Source of the DNA: Leucobacter sp. PH1c
Lineage (GTDB): Bacteria > Actinomycetota > Actinomycetes > Actinomycetales > Microbacteriaceae
Direction of reading: 5' to 3'
DNA: 64,000 nucleotides
Assembly (NCBI RefSeq): GCF_000633415.1
Contig: NZ_AYMV01000020.1
Location: 124,001 to 188,000, forward strand
The notes beneath the pieces were generated by a model. The model was not told the DNA's origin. It did no database searches and saw nothing but the letters and a program-made list of their open reading frames with translations. The position numbers and the translations under genes are program-made. This document shows positions 7,586 through 16,368 of the stretch, one piece after another. The first letter of the stretch is position 1, and every line of letters begins with the position of its first letter.

Positions 7586-8500
7586 ATGATCGACCTCCGC
7601 CAGCTCCAGGCACTCAGCGCGGTCGCAGCCGAGGGCTCGGTCGCCCGGGCCGCCACCCGCCTCGGGTGGAGCCAGCCCACCGTGGATTACCACCTGCGCA
7701 ACCTCGACCGGCTCGTCGGCGCCGACCTCACGACGCGCAGCACGCGGGGCAGCAAGCTCACCACGGCCGGCACGCTCATGCTCGAGCGGGGCGAGGAGAT
7801 CCTGGGGCTCACGGATCGGGCGCTCACGGACGTCCGCGACCTCGCGCAGCTCGGCCGCATCCGCCTGCGCTTCGGCACGTTCCCCACGGCCGCTGCCCGG
7901 CTGCTCCCCGGCATCGTGAGCCGGGTGAGTGAGCTCGGGATCGAGCTCGACGCGCACCTCGAGGAGCTCGCACCGCTCGTCACGCGGATCAATCAGCACA
8001 CGCTTGACGCGGCGCTCGTGTACGCCGCGGGCGGGTACCAGCTCCCCTTCCGGGCCGAGGTGCACACGACGCACCTCTTCACGGACCCAATGCTGCTCGC
8101 ACTGCCGTCGACGCACCCCGCAGCGCACCACGCGGTGTTCGACCGGGAGACGCTGCTCAGCCTCGCGGGCGACAGCTGGGTGATGGGATCGACTCCGGGC
8201 GACACGCTCGACGACCTCGTGCGGGAGGTGTTCCTCGCCGAGGGGCACAAAATCGACGTGGCCATCCGCACCGACGACTACTCGGTCGTGCTCGGGCTCA
8301 TCGCCGCAGGCATGGCCGTCGCGCTCGTGCCGAGTCTCGTGAGCAATCAGCCGCCCGAGGGCGTCGTGCTGCGCCCGATCGACGATCCCCGCTTCGCGCG
8401 CGAGCTGCTGCTCGCGGCCCCCGCGGGCCCGAGCGGCCCGTCGGCCGCCGTGCGGCAGCTGGCGGAGGCCGTGCGCCGGTCGATCAGCGCGCTGGGCTGA
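7586..8500 (+). CDS. LysR family transcriptional regulator
   Basis: 304-residue LysR-type regulator. The winged HTH is residues 1-60 (MIDLRQLQALSAVAAEGSV, then RAATRLGWSQPTVDYHLRNL), and an effector-binding domain fills the rest. The start at 7586 puts the HTH at the very N terminus as in the family, with GGGG 7 bp upstream; an ATG at 7541 would add 15 unlikely residues. It is divergent from the decarboxylase gene, the usual arrangement of a LysR regulator and its target. A hairpin overlaps its stop codon. Confidence 0.88.
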   Translation: MIDLRQLQALSAVAAEGSVARAATRLGWSQPTVDYHLRNLDRLVGADLTTRSTRGSKLTTAGTLMLERGEEILGLTDRALTDVRDLAQLGRIRLRFGTFPTAAARLLPGIVSRVSELGIELDAHLEELAPLVTRINQHTLDAALVYAAGGYQLPFRAEVHTTHLFTDPMLLALPSTHPAAHHAVFDRETLLSLAGDSWVMGSTPGDTLDDLVREVFLAEGHKIDVAIRTDDYSVVLGLIAAGMAVALVPSLVSNQPPEGVVLRPIDDPRFARELLLAAPAGPSGPSAAVRQLAEAVRRSISALG

Positions 8501-8507
8501 TCGACCG
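8477..8507. terminator. Hairpin overlapping LysR stop codon
   Basis: Perfect 12-bp stem (8477-8488 with 8496-8507) and a 7-nt loop. It is placed between the convergent LysR and MFS genes. Confidence 0.65.
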
Positions 8508-8521
8508 ACGCGGCCTCGGAC

Positions 8522-9976
8522 TTAGTGGCCCTCCTGGTCCGCGGGCTTCGAGATGAAGAACGCGAGCACCACGGGCACGAGCGCGATGCACGCCGCCGTG
8601 AAGAACGCCGCGTTCGTGCCGGGCGCACCGGCGTCCGCGGTCGACAGGCCCTGCGCCTCGCCCGTGTGGAGGAAGCCCGAGTAGATCGAGATGAGCACGG
8701 CGGTTCCCGCGGCGCCGGCCACCTGCTGCAGCGTGTTGAGCGCGGCCGAGCCGTGCGAGTACAGCGAGCGGTCGAGCGAGCCGAGCGACGCCGAGAAGAG
8801 CGGCGTGAACGAGCTCGCGAGGCCGACGGACATGGCGACCTGGACGATCATGAGGAACCACATCGGCGTGTGGGTACCGACGGTCGAGTAGACGAACATC
8901 GCGCCGGCCACGAGGATGGTGCCGGGCACGAGGAGCGTGCGTGGGCCGCGGGAGTCGTAGATGCGCCCCATCACGGGACCGAGGAGGCCCATGATGACGG
9001 AACCGGGCAGCAGCACCAGCCCGGCCGCCGTCGGGTCGAGCCCGGCGACGTTCTGGAGGTACAGCGGCAGCAGCGAGAAGGTGCCGAACATCGCGAGCGA
9101 GAGCACGGCGAGGATCACGATCGCCACGACGAAGTTCCGCGAGGTGAGGACGCGGAGGTCGAGGAGGGCGTCGTCCTTGCGCTGCAGCACGAGCTGGCGC
9201 CAGATGAACAGTCCGAGGAACGCTCCGCCGATCACGATCACGGCCCACGGCGGGAGGATGCCCGCTGCGCCGTGGCCGCCGAGCTGGCTGAGACCGAACA
9301 CGATCCCGCCGAAGGCGAACGCGGAGAGCACGATCGAGAGCACGTCGATGGGGGCGTTCGTCGTCTCGCCGAGGTTCGTCATCCACTTCGCGCCGAGCGC
9401 GAGCGCGACGAGCGCGATCGGGAGGATGATCCCGAACAGCCAGCGCCACCCGAGCGAGTCGAGCACGACGCCCGAGAGCGTCGGGCCGAGCGCGGGCGCG
9501 AGGCTGATCACGAGGCCGACGCGGCCCATCATGCGGCCGCGCGAGTGCGCCGGAACGACGTTCATCACGGTCGTCATGAGCAGGGGCATCATGATGCCGG
9601 TGCCCGCGGCCTGGACGACGCGACCCGCAAGCAGCGCCGAGAAGCCCGGCGCGACGAGGCAGATCGCGGTTCCGAGGATGAAGGTGCCGATCGCGGCAAG
9701 GAAGACCTGACGCGTCGTGAAGCGCTGCAGCAGGAATCCGGTCGTGGGGATCACCACGGCCATCGTCAGCATGAAGGCGCTCGTGAGCCACTGGCCGAGC
9801 TCGGGCGGGATCCCGAGGCTCGTGTTGAGCGCCGGGATCGCGATCGCCATCGTCGTCTCATTGAGGATTGCGACGAACGCGGCGACGAGCAGGAGCCAGA
9901 TGACGCGCATCCCCGCGGGGTCGATGGCGTCGCCCGGCTGCTGGGGCACGCGGATGGAATCGGTGTCGGGGGTCAC
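8522..9976 (-). CDS. MFS drug exporter, DHA2 (EmrB-like) family
   Basis: 484-residue major facilitator with about 14 hydrophobic segments. The N-terminal segment continues into LGIPPELGQWLTSAFMLTMA, and the motif C-like GLVISLAPALGPTLSG is typical of proton-driven exporters in the DHA2/EmrB/QacA branch. The substrate is unknown. The start is GTG at 9976 with AAGGAG 8 bp upstream. TAGACT at 10058-10063 on the same strand may be its minus-10. The neighbouring ABC operon on the same strand is separate in function. Confidence 0.88.
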   Translation of the reverse strand: MTPDTDSIRVPQQPGDAIDPAGMRVIWLLLVAAFVAILNETTMAIAIPALNTSLGIPPELGQWLTSAFMLTMAVVIPTTGFLLQRFTTRQVFLAAIGTFILGTAICLVAPGFSALLAGRVVQAAGTGIMMPLLMTTVMNVVPAHSRGRMMGRVGLVISLAPALGPTLSGVVLDSLGWRWLFGIILPIALVALALGAKWMTNLGETTNAPIDVLSIVLSAFAFGGIVFGLSQLGGHGAAGILPPWAVIVIGGAFLGLFIWRQLVLQRKDDALLDLRVLTSRNFVVAIVILAVLSLAMFGTFSLLPLYLQNVAGLDPTAAGLVLLPGSVIMGLLGPVMGRIYDSRGPRTLLVPGTILVAGAMFVYSTVGTHTPMWFLMIVQVAMSVGLASSFTPLFSASLGSLDRSLYSHGSAALNTLQQVAGAAGTAVLISIYSGFLHTGEAQGLSTADAGAPGTNAAFFTAACIALVPVVLAFFISKPADQEGH

Positions 9977-10057
9977 GAGAGAAAGCTCCTTGAAGGGCGA
10001 GAAGACGGACCCGCCCCGGGAGGAGTGTTCGGCCGATTCCTCGGAGGCAGACGTATC

Positions 10058-10063
10058 AGTCTA
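10058..10063 (-). promoter_or_regulatory. Candidate minus-10 for DHA2 exporter gene
   Basis: TAGACT, about 80 bp before the GTG at 9976. No minus-35 is evident. It could also be fortuitous, since the ABC operon ends just upstream. Confidence 0.35.
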
Positions 10064-10101
10064 CCCACACTTTTGCCCGAGATGGGCCGTGACCGGGAAA
10101 A

Positions 10102-10881
10102 TCAGGCGTCGAACGGATCCCGGAGCCGCGCGAGGAACTCCCGCGTCTCCGCCTTCTGGGGTGCGTCGAAGATCTGCTCGGGCGGACCCGACTCGATGAT
10201 CACGCCGTCCTTGAGGTACACGACCCGGTCGGCCACGCGGCGGGCGAACGACATCTCGTGCGTCGCCATCACGATCGTGGAGCCGCTCGCCTTGAGCTCG
10301 CGCACGAGATCGAGCACCTCGCCGACGAGCTGCGGGTCGAGCGCGCTCGTGATCTCATCGAGGAGGAGCAGCTCGGGATCCGTCGCGATCGCGCGGGCGA
10401 TGGCGACGCGCTGCTGCTGGCCGCCGGAGAGGCGGTCGGGGTACTCCCCCGCCTTGTCGGCGAGCCCGATCCGGCCGAGCAGGGCGCGGCCCGTCGCCTC
10501 GGCCTCGGCGCGCGGCGTGCCGAAGACCTTGCGGGCGGCGAGCGTCACGTTGTCAAGCACGTTCATGTGCGGGAAGAGGTTGTAGTGCTGGAACACCACG
10601 CCGATGCGCGCGCGCACGGCATCCGCGTCGGCTCGCGGATCGCTGATATCCTCGCCGCTCAGCAGGATCTGCCCGTCGTCGATCTGCTCAAGCAGATTCG
10701 CGGTCTTGAGCAGGGTCGACTTGCCGGACCCGGAGGCGCCGATCAGCACGACCACCTCGTGCTGCGCGACCGTAAGGTCGATCCCGCGGAGCACGGGGTG
10801 CTCGCCGAAGCGCTTGTGCACGCCGCGCACCTCGAGGACGGGCGGCGCGGCGGGGGCGCTCGCGTTCTCCTGCGCGGTCAC
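10102..10881 (-). CDS. Polar amino acid ABC transporter, ATP-binding protein
   Basis: 259-residue ATPase of the GlnQ/HisP (PAAT) type. Walker A is GASGSGKST, the Q-loop region is VVFQHYNLFPHM, the signature is LSGGQQQRVAIARAI, Walker B is ELLLLDEITSALDPQ and the switch His is in VMATHEMSFA. It powers import of a polar or charged amino acid through the permease encoded just upstream. The start is GTG at 10881, overlapping the permease stop as GTGA, so translation is coupled. It is the last gene of a three-gene operon. Confidence 0.92.
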   Translation of the reverse strand: MTAQENASAPAAPPVLEVRGVHKRFGEHPVLRGIDLTVAQHEVVVLIGASGSGKSTLLKTANLLEQIDDGQILLSGEDISDPRADADAVRARIGVVFQHYNLFPHMNVLDNVTLAARKVFGTPRAEAEATGRALLGRIGLADKAGEYPDRLSGGQQQRVAIARAIATDPELLLLDEITSALDPQLVGEVLDLVRELKASGSTIVMATHEMSFARRVADRVVYLKDGVIIESGPPEQIFDAPQKAETREFLARLRDPFDA

Positions 10882-11777
10882 ACCGCACCTCCGATCTGCT
10901 CGCGCTTCTGGGCGCGGGCGGTCACCCAGTCCGTGAGGCGCACGAAGGGCCAGGACAGGAGCACGAACAGGATGCCCGCGAGCACGTAGGGCGTGAAGTT
11001 GTAGGACGATGCGACCTCGATCTGGGCCGCGCGGATCGCGTCGACGGCGCCGAGCACCGAGATCAGGCCCACGTCCTTCTGCATCGAGACGAAGTCGTTC
11101 ATGAGCGCGGGCGTCACCTTGCGCACGGCCTGCGGCATGACGACGAGCCGCAGGGTCTTCCCGTGGCTGAGGCCGAGCGAGCGGGCGGCGAGGCGCTGCG
11201 ACGGGTGCACCGCGTCGATGCCGGCGCGCAGCACCTCGGCGACGTACGCCGAGTAGCAGAGGATGATCGCGATCGCGCCCCAGAACTGCGGCGGCATGCG
11301 TCCCGTGATTTCGAGGCCCGGGATCCCGAAGCCCACCAGGTAGAGCACGAGCAGCACGGGGATGCCGCGGAAGAAGTCGGTGTAGCCGGCCGCGAGCAGC
11401 CGGATCGGGGTGAACACCGCGCCCTTCAGCGTGCGGGCCACCGCGAGCAGCGTGCCGAGGATCGCGACGCCGATCACCGCGACGGCGAGCACCTGAATGT
11501 TCAGCCACAGGCCCTCGAGTACACGCGGCAGCGAGGCGATCGCGACGGCGGGGTCGAAGAAGGTCTCGCGCACGCGCTCCCAGCCGGGGCTGTTCACGAT
11601 CACGACGGCGATGAAGCCCGCGAACACGAGCGTGCTCGCGAGGCTGACGAGGATGGAGCGCTGCTTGCGCGAGCGACGGAAGGCGCGGCGTTCGCGCTCG
11701 ATCTCGCTCACGGCGAAGCCGCCGGTGTCGGAGGATCCGATGCCGGCGGCTCGCGGTGCGGGGGTGGGCTGACTCAC
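10878..11777 (-). CDS. Polar amino acid ABC transporter, permease
   Basis: 299-residue inner-membrane permease of the HisM/GlnP type. A charged N-terminal tail of about 60 residues precedes the first membrane span. The binding-protein-dependent transport signature and EAA-type loop lie in ARSLGLSHGKTLRLVVMPQA. One permease gene only, so the channel is probably a homodimer, or pairs with a second permease elsewhere. It begins at GTG 11777, 7 bp after the binding-protein stop codon. Confidence 0.9.
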   Translation of the reverse strand: MSQPTPAPRAAGIGSSDTGGFAVSEIERERRAFRRSRKQRSILVSLASTLVFAGFIAVVIVNSPGWERVRETFFDPAVAIASLPRVLEGLWLNIQVLAVAVIGVAILGTLLAVARTLKGAVFTPIRLLAAGYTDFFRGIPVLLVLYLVGFGIPGLEITGRMPPQFWGAIAIILCYSAYVAEVLRAGIDAVHPSQRLAARSLGLSHGKTLRLVVMPQAVRKVTPALMNDFVSMQKDVGLISVLGAVDAIRAAQIEVASSYNFTPYVLAGILFVLLSWPFVRLTDWVTARAQKREQIGGAV

Positions 11778-11784
11778 GCGGGAA

Positions 11785-12600
11785 TTACTTCAGGACCGGG
11801 GCGCCCTGATCGGCAACCCACTTCGTGATGAGCTCGTCGAGCGTGCCGTTCTCGCGGAGCGTGTCGACGGCGCGCGTGACGTCGGCGGTGAGCTCGGACC
11901 CCTTGGGGAGCACGATGGCGAACTCGTCGCCACCCTCGGTCGAGTCAAGCTGGCCCACGATCACGCCGTCGTCGAGCTGCGCGTCGCGCACATAGAACGC
12001 GCCGGGCAGATCGGTGACGAGCGCATCGATCGTGCCGTTCTTGAGCGCCGCGACCGTGTCGTCGACGTTGTTGAAGACCTGGAGCTTCTGCGTGGGAGCG
12101 ATGAGCTCTTCGGCGACCTGCAGCGAGGTCGTGCCGGAGGCGACGCCGATCACGGAGTCCTTGAGGTCGGCGAGGCTCGTCGCGTTCGCCGCGTCCGTGC
12201 CGCCGGCGGCAACGACGGCCTGGGTCGTCACGAAGTACGGCGACGAGAAGTCGACGGCCTTCTTGCGCTCGTCGTTCACGGAGAACTGCTGCAGGTTCAG
12301 ATCGAAGTTCTTCGGGCCGGGCGCGATGGCGGCGTCGAAGCTCGTGCGCACCCACTCGACATCGTTCTTCTCGTAGCCGAGCTCCTCGGCGACGGCGTAC
12401 GCGACGGCGGCCTCAAAGCCCTCGCCGCTCGCGGGATCGTCGTTCAGCACCCACGGAGCGTAGGCCGGCTCGCCCGTCGCGATGGTGAGCTTGCCCGGCG
12501 TGACGGTCGCCGAATCGGTGCCGGCCGAGCAGCTCGTGAGCGCGAGGAGAGCAGCAGCGCCGACAGCGACGGCTGCGGCGAAGCGGGACGTGCGGGACAT
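11785..12600 (-). CDS. Polar amino acid ABC transporter, substrate-binding lipoprotein
   Basis: 271 residues. The N terminus is a lipoprotein signal (hydrophobic core AVAVGAAALLALTSC with lipobox LTSC, Cys about residue 24), so it is tethered to the outer face of the membrane. The rest is the SBP_bac_3 fold (FEAAVAYAVAEELG, VDFSSPYF, VIGVASGTTS). The ligand is an amino acid of unknown identity. ATG 12600 follows AAGGAGCC. It is first in the operon, with TAGACT at 12662-12667 as a possible minus-10. Confidence 0.92.
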   Translation of the reverse strand: MSRTSRFAAAVAVGAAALLALTSCSAGTDSATVTPGKLTIATGEPAYAPWVLNDDPASGEGFEAAVAYAVAEELGYEKNDVEWVRTSFDAAIAPGPKNFDLNLQQFSVNDERKKAVDFSSPYFVTTQAVVAAGGTDAANATSLADLKDSVIGVASGTTSLQVAEELIAPTQKLQVFNNVDDTVAALKNGTIDALVTDLPGAFYVRDAQLDDGVIVGQLDSTEGGDEFAIVLPKGSELTADVTRAVDTLRENGTLDELITKWVADQGAPVLK

Positions 12601-12661
12601 GGGGGCTCCTTGGAAGGTGCGGGAGGGGTGGTGCGCGAAACGGATCCGCGCGGGTCCCCTC

Positions 12662-12667
12662 AGTCTA
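12662..12667 (-). promoter_or_regulatory. Candidate minus-10 for amino acid ABC operon
   Basis: TAGACT, 61 bp before the ATG at 12600, giving a leader of about 55 nt. Confidence 0.4.
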
Positions 12668-12726
12668 CGAGATGTCAGACCACCTCGCGTGCGGCGCCGT
12701 CACGGGCCGTCACACGGGTGCTGGGA

Positions 12727-14040
12727 TCAGGCGCCCGGCGCCCGGAAGCGCTCGACGCCGTCGACGATCGTGCGACGGGCGCGCCCCGCTCCGTCCTCGA
12801 CGAGCTCTGCGAGCGCGACGTCCGGATCCGTGCTGCCGACGGCGAAGAACGCGAGGTCGGCCACGGCGCCGACGCCGAGCTGGCCGAGCCGCCCCTTCCC
12901 CACGTGCAGCCCGAGCGCCGCGGCGCCGCCGAGCGTGGCCGCCCCGAAGAGGCGCTGATGCAGGTCGTCACCCCGGTAGCCCTGTGAGCGCGCCACGCGG
13001 TACAGGGCCGCGACGTCCGCGAGGAGATCGAGCGACGGCGAGGAGGACAGGGAGTCCGTGCCGACCGCGATCTGGTTGCCCTCGCGGAGGTAGGCGGCGA
13101 CCGGCGGCATGTCGAGCCCGATCACCTCGTTCGACCGCGGGCAGAGCGCCACACTCGTGCCGCGGGCGCGGAGGAGCGCGCGGTCCTCGGCGCTCACGTA
13201 CACGCCGTGCGCGATGTGGCAGTCCGGGCCGAGCACGCCGAGATGGTCGACGAACTGGGTCGAGGAGACCCCGATCCCGTGCGAGCGCAGCGCCCGGAAG
13301 CTGTCGGCCTCGAGCTCGGGCCACTCGCCGTGCCCGCCCGGCCCGGCGTAGCCGTCGATCCCGTCGAACTCGCGCTCCATGTGCGCCTCCGCGAGATGGA
13401 TGTGGAGCCGCAGCCCCTCCTCCCGCACGATGTCCGGCAGTTCGAGGAGCGGCTGCACCTCGAGCGAGTAGGGCGCGTGCGGGGAGACCCCGGCTCCGGG
13501 CGGCGTGGGAATGCGGCGGATCTGCTCGCGCACCTCCTCGCGCGCGGCCTCGTCCCAGTCCTCGTTGTTCTTGCCGTACACCTCCCAGTAGGCGATGCCG
13601 TGCATCCCGGCGTCGTGGAGAGCACTCAGCGCGGCGTGGTCGGTCACCACGTCGGCCGCGGCGGTGACCCCCGAGGCGAGACTGAGCGCGGCGCCCGCTG
13701 CCGCGGCCGCGCCCCAGTCGTGCCCGCCGCGGTCGTAGACCACGTCGAAGGCGTCGCCCCAGTCGTCGAAGCCCGTGTAGTTTCGAGCGGCGACCTCTGC
13801 CATGTGCGTGTACTGGAGATGCGTGTGCGCGTTCACGAGCCCGGGGGCGATCACGCCGTCCCAGCGCTCCTCCGTGTACGCGGCGCCCCGGGCGGCGAGC
13901 GCCTCGCGCACCCAGCGGCGATCGCCGACGTGGAGGATCCGGTCGCCCTGCACCGCCACGGCCCCGTCCGAGATCCGGGGACTCGTGACCGGGAAGACGA
14001 GGGGGGCGCTGTAGACGACGATCGCGGGTTCAGTACTCAC
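12727..14040 (-). CDS. Amidohydrolase of the ATZ/TRZ (cytosine/SAH-deaminase-like) group
   Basis: 437-residue metal-dependent hydrolase. Metal ligands are visible as HTHLQ (about residue 71), His in LHIHLAEAH, His in CHIAHGVYV and Asp in IAVGTDSLSSSPS. This set marks the group of deaminases and chlorohydrolases acting on purines, S-adenosylhomocysteine/methylthioadenosine or triazines. The substrate is not determined, but the gene lies 48 bp after an adenosylhomocysteinase-like gene on the same strand, which makes a nucleoside-linked substrate plausible. The GTG start at 14040 is 6 bp after TAGACT, so it may also have its own leaderless promoter. Confidence 0.82.
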   Translation of the reverse strand: MSTEPAIVVYSAPLVFPVTSPRISDGAVAVQGDRILHVGDRRWVREALAARGAAYTEERWDGVIAPGLVNAHTHLQYTHMAEVAARNYTGFDDWGDAFDVVYDRGGHDWGAAAAAGAALSLASGVTAAADVVTDHAALSALHDAGMHGIAYWEVYGKNNEDWDEAAREEVREQIRRIPTPPGAGVSPHAPYSLEVQPLLELPDIVREEGLRLHIHLAEAHMEREFDGIDGYAGPGGHGEWPELEADSFRALRSHGIGVSSTQFVDHLGVLGPDCHIAHGVYVSAEDRALLRARGTSVALCPRSNEVIGLDMPPVAAYLREGNQIAVGTDSLSSSPSLDLLADVAALYRVARSQGYRGDDLHQRLFGAATLGGAAALGLHVGKGRLGQLGVGAVADLAFFAVGSTDPDVALAELVEDGAGRARRTIVDGVERFRAPGA

Positions 14041-14046
14041 CCCAGA

Positions 14047-14052
14047 AGTCTA
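14047..14052 (-). promoter_or_regulatory. Candidate minus-10 for amidohydrolase gene (leaderless geometry)
   Basis: TAGACT is exactly 6 bp (TCTGGG) before the GTG at 14040. Confidence 0.5.
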
Positions 14053-14088
14053 GCCGCGGGCCCCGGAGGGACCGCCGGGAGTCGCTGC

Positions 14089-15699
14089 TCAGGCGCGGTA
14101 TCGGTGCACCGTCCAGGGCTGCGCCGCGCCGCCCGCGCGCGTCGCGGGAGCGGTGTCCCCCGGGGCGCCGCCGCGGGCGCGGAGCGCCGCGCGGGCGACC
14201 CGGGCCTCCTCCTCGGCCGAGAGGGCGTGCACGCCGGGCGCGAGCGGCGTCTCGAGGAGCCGGAGCAGGGCCGCCAGCTGGGTCGCGAAGGAGAGGTCCA
14301 TCACCTCGATCGGGTTGCCCTCCCCCGCCGAGTAGTTGACACCGCCGCCCTCGGCAAGGACGAGCGGCCCCGAGTCCGCCCCGGGAGCGAGCCACTCCGC
14401 GACCCGCGCCGAGCGCGGCTCGGCGCGCCAGCCCGCGGCGGCGAGCGAGTCGAGGGCGAGCTCGTCGTCGATGCCGCCGGCGACGGCCACCACGGTGCCC
14501 GGCCGCAGCAGGGCGAAGCCCGCGGCGTCGAGCGTGTGCCACACGCCGGTGGCGCTCATCACTACGTCGGCCGCGGGGAGCGCGACGGCAGCGGGCTGTG
14601 CGTCGAAGCCGTCGTGCAGCGCGGCGAGGGCGCGCACGGGGTCGGGCTCGACGACCGTGATCCGCGCCCCGAGCGCTGCCGCGAAGCGGGCGACCCCCTG
14701 GCCCACCGGCCCGTAGCCGAGCACCGCCCAGCGCGTTCCCGCGAGGCCCTCGTAGGCGGGATCGGCGGCGTCCCAGAGGTCGGCGAGGGCGAACACGCAC
14801 GACTGGCCCGTGCCGATGAGGTTGTCGAAGCCCGTCTTCGTGCGCGCGTCGTTCACGGCGATCACCGGGATCCGCAGCTCCCCGGTCGCGGCCATCTCGC
14901 GCAGGGGCCGCACGCCGCTCGTGGTCTCCTCCGCGGCGGCGCGGAGCGCGGTGAGGGCGCCGGGGCGTTCGGAGTGCGCCAGCCGGATCAGGTGCGAGCC
15001 GTCGTCGATGAGCAGTTCGGGGCCCCAGTCGAGCACTGCGGCCGCGTGCGCGGCGTCGACTCCGACGCCCACCGCAGATCCCTCCGCCAGCGGGGCCGTA
15101 GGGGCGAACACCGCGACGCGGCCCGTCGCGGCGAGCGCGGCCGCCACCTCCGGATCGGTCTCGCTCACGGCGCTGAAGAGCGCGACCTCGCAGCCCGCCT
15201 CGGCAAGGGCAAGCGTGAACGCTGCGGTCTTGGGTTCGAGCACGAGGCTCACGGCGATGCGCGGCGCACCCGCGCCGGTCGCCTCGCGCAGCGCGCCGGC
15301 GAGCTCGGCCGTGGCGGGCATCCCCTGCGCCGCCCAGGCGATGCGAGCAGCGGCGGAAGCGCCGCGGGGCGAGTCGAGGGAGCCGTCGAGGCCCACCCGC
15401 ACGGCGGGCAGCGCGCCCACCGGCGCGGTCACGGAAGCGGGCGCGGTGTGCGGATCAGGCTGAGCCGTGGCACGGGCGGGCTCCGCCCGGTCGACGAACG
15501 CGAACTCTACCCCGGGATCCTCGGCGTCGACAATCCGCGCCCCCATCCGTTCCAGAGCGGTGCGCAGCCGGCTCCGCTCGCCCGGCTCGGAGAGCGCGAC
15601 GCCCGCGATCCCGCCCGCGAGCATCCGGTTGCCCGCGCGAGCTGCGGCGCGCAGCGCCCGCTCGACCGCGAGGCCGATCGTTTCCTGGGGCTCAGTCAC
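14089..15699 (-). CDS. Adenosylhomocysteinase-like protein with altered active site
   Basis: 536 residues; about 430 align with S-adenosylhomocysteine hydrolase, after an extra 100-residue N-terminal region I do not recognise. Kept features: EETTSGV (near 254), the Lys and Asp of TKTGFDN (near 288), the Rossmann loop GYGPVGQG (near 328) and a C-terminal HRYRA like the family's HYRY. By eye, residues matching human H55, D131, H301 and H353 read Val, His, Gly and Asn. So NAD binding looks intact but normal hydrolysis is doubtful. The start is GTG 15699, overlapping the lipoprotein stop by 8 bp. It could be an inosylhomocysteine-type enzyme or a non-catalytic relative. Confidence 0.8.
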   Translation of the reverse strand: MTEPQETIGLAVERALRAAARAGNRMLAGGIAGVALSEPGERSRLRTALERMGARIVDAEDPGVEFAFVDRAEPARATAQPDPHTAPASVTAPVGALPAVRVGLDGSLDSPRGASAAARIAWAAQGMPATAELAGALREATGAGAPRIAVSLVLEPKTAAFTLALAEAGCEVALFSAVSETDPEVAAALAATGRVAVFAPTAPLAEGSAVGVGVDAAHAAAVLDWGPELLIDDGSHLIRLAHSERPGALTALRAAAEETTSGVRPLREMAATGELRIPVIAVNDARTKTGFDNLIGTGQSCVFALADLWDAADPAYEGLAGTRWAVLGYGPVGQGVARFAAALGARITVVEPDPVRALAALHDGFDAQPAAVALPAADVVMSATGVWHTLDAAGFALLRPGTVVAVAGGIDDELALDSLAAAGWRAEPRSARVAEWLAPGADSGPLVLAEGGGVNYSAGEGNPIEVMDLSFATQLAALLRLLETPLAPGVHALSAEEEARVARAALRARGGAPGDTAPATRAGGAAQPWTVHRYRA

Positions 15700-16318
15700 G
15701 CTGCTCCTTCTGCGCCCCGCTCGGCTTCGGGGTCGGTTGCTTCGTCTGTTCGTCCGTGCGCTTCGGCTGCTCAGCGCGCTCGCGAGCGAGCTGCTCGGCG
15801 CGCTGCGCGCACGCGGCCTCGGGGTCTTCGGGCAGCTCGAGTGCCGCTCGCGCGGCTGCCGAGGCTGCGGCGCTCTCATCGGCCCCCGACCAGGAGTAGG
15901 CGAGCGCATCGACCGCGTCGAGCTTCGCCACCTTCGCGGCCTGGGCGCGATCCGCGATGAGCGTCTTCCGCACGTCCGCGACGGCGGCCCGGGCGGGACG
16001 GGGCCAGGTGAACTGTTCGGGATCGAGCCCGCTGGCCGCGGTGCGGCTCGCCTCGGCGACCCCATCGAGGGCCTTCGAGAGCGCCTCCGTGTCGCGCTCC
16101 CCCAGCGTGACCGCGACGCGCAGTCGTTCGAGGGCCGCGTCCGCCTGATCCCAGGCGGCGTTCACGGGGCATACCGCATCGAGGTACGCTGCGCCGGCCG
16201 CACTCGCGCTCAGCACCTCCGGCTCGGGGTCCGGTGCGGGTGCCGCTGAGCAGCCGGTGAGGATGAGCGCCGCGGCGCCCACTCCCAGCGCCGCCCGCGA
16301 TCGTAACGATGTAAGCAC
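15692..16318 (-). CDS. Lipoprotein of unknown function
   Basis: 208 residues. The N terminus is a lipoprotein signal (LTSLRSRAALGVGAAALILTGC) with lipobox LTGC. A helical, Ala-rich domain with two Cys (VCPVNAAW and EAACAQRAEQ) follows, and then a Lys/Gln/Pro-rich charged tail. No family is recognised. The start is placed at GTG 16318 because TATTCT ends exactly 6 bp upstream and the signal peptide then has normal length. GTG 16348 would add 10 residues. The end overlaps the adenosylhomocysteinase-like gene, so the two are co-transcribed. Confidence 0.8.
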   Translation of the reverse strand: MLTSLRSRAALGVGAAALILTGCSAAPAPDPEPEVLSASAAGAAYLDAVCPVNAAWDQADAALERLRVAVTLGERDTEALSKALDGVAEASRTAASGLDPEQFTWPRPARAAVADVRKTLIADRAQAAKVAKLDAVDALAYSWSGADESAAASAAARAALELPEDPEAACAQRAEQLARERAEQPKRTDEQTKQPTPKPSGAQKEQRD

Positions 16319-16324
16319 CTCTCG

Positions 16325-16330
16325 AGAATA
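16325..16330 (-). promoter_or_regulatory. Candidate minus-10 for lipoprotein gene (leaderless geometry)
   Basis: TATTCT is exactly 6 bp (CGAGAG) before the GTG at 16318. This decides between two possible start codons. Confidence 0.5.
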
Positions 16331-16356
16331 GCCCGTGCCGCCGAGCACTCGCCGAC

Positions 16357-16362
16357 TAGGCT
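16357..16362 (+). promoter_or_regulatory. Candidate minus-10 for GNAT gene (leaderless geometry)
   Basis: TAGGCT is exactly 6 bp (GAGGCC) before the ATG at 16369. The GAGG could also act as a very close ribosome binding site. Confidence 0.45.
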
Positions 16363-16368
16363 GAGGCC

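Noticed and set aside
13207-15960. Very long open frame on the plus strand opposite the amidohydrolase and SAHH-like genes
   Set aside because: Codon pattern is that of an antisense shadow in GC-rich DNA: Arg/Gly/Ala/Glu-rich, no domain, and two well-supported genes lie on the other strand.
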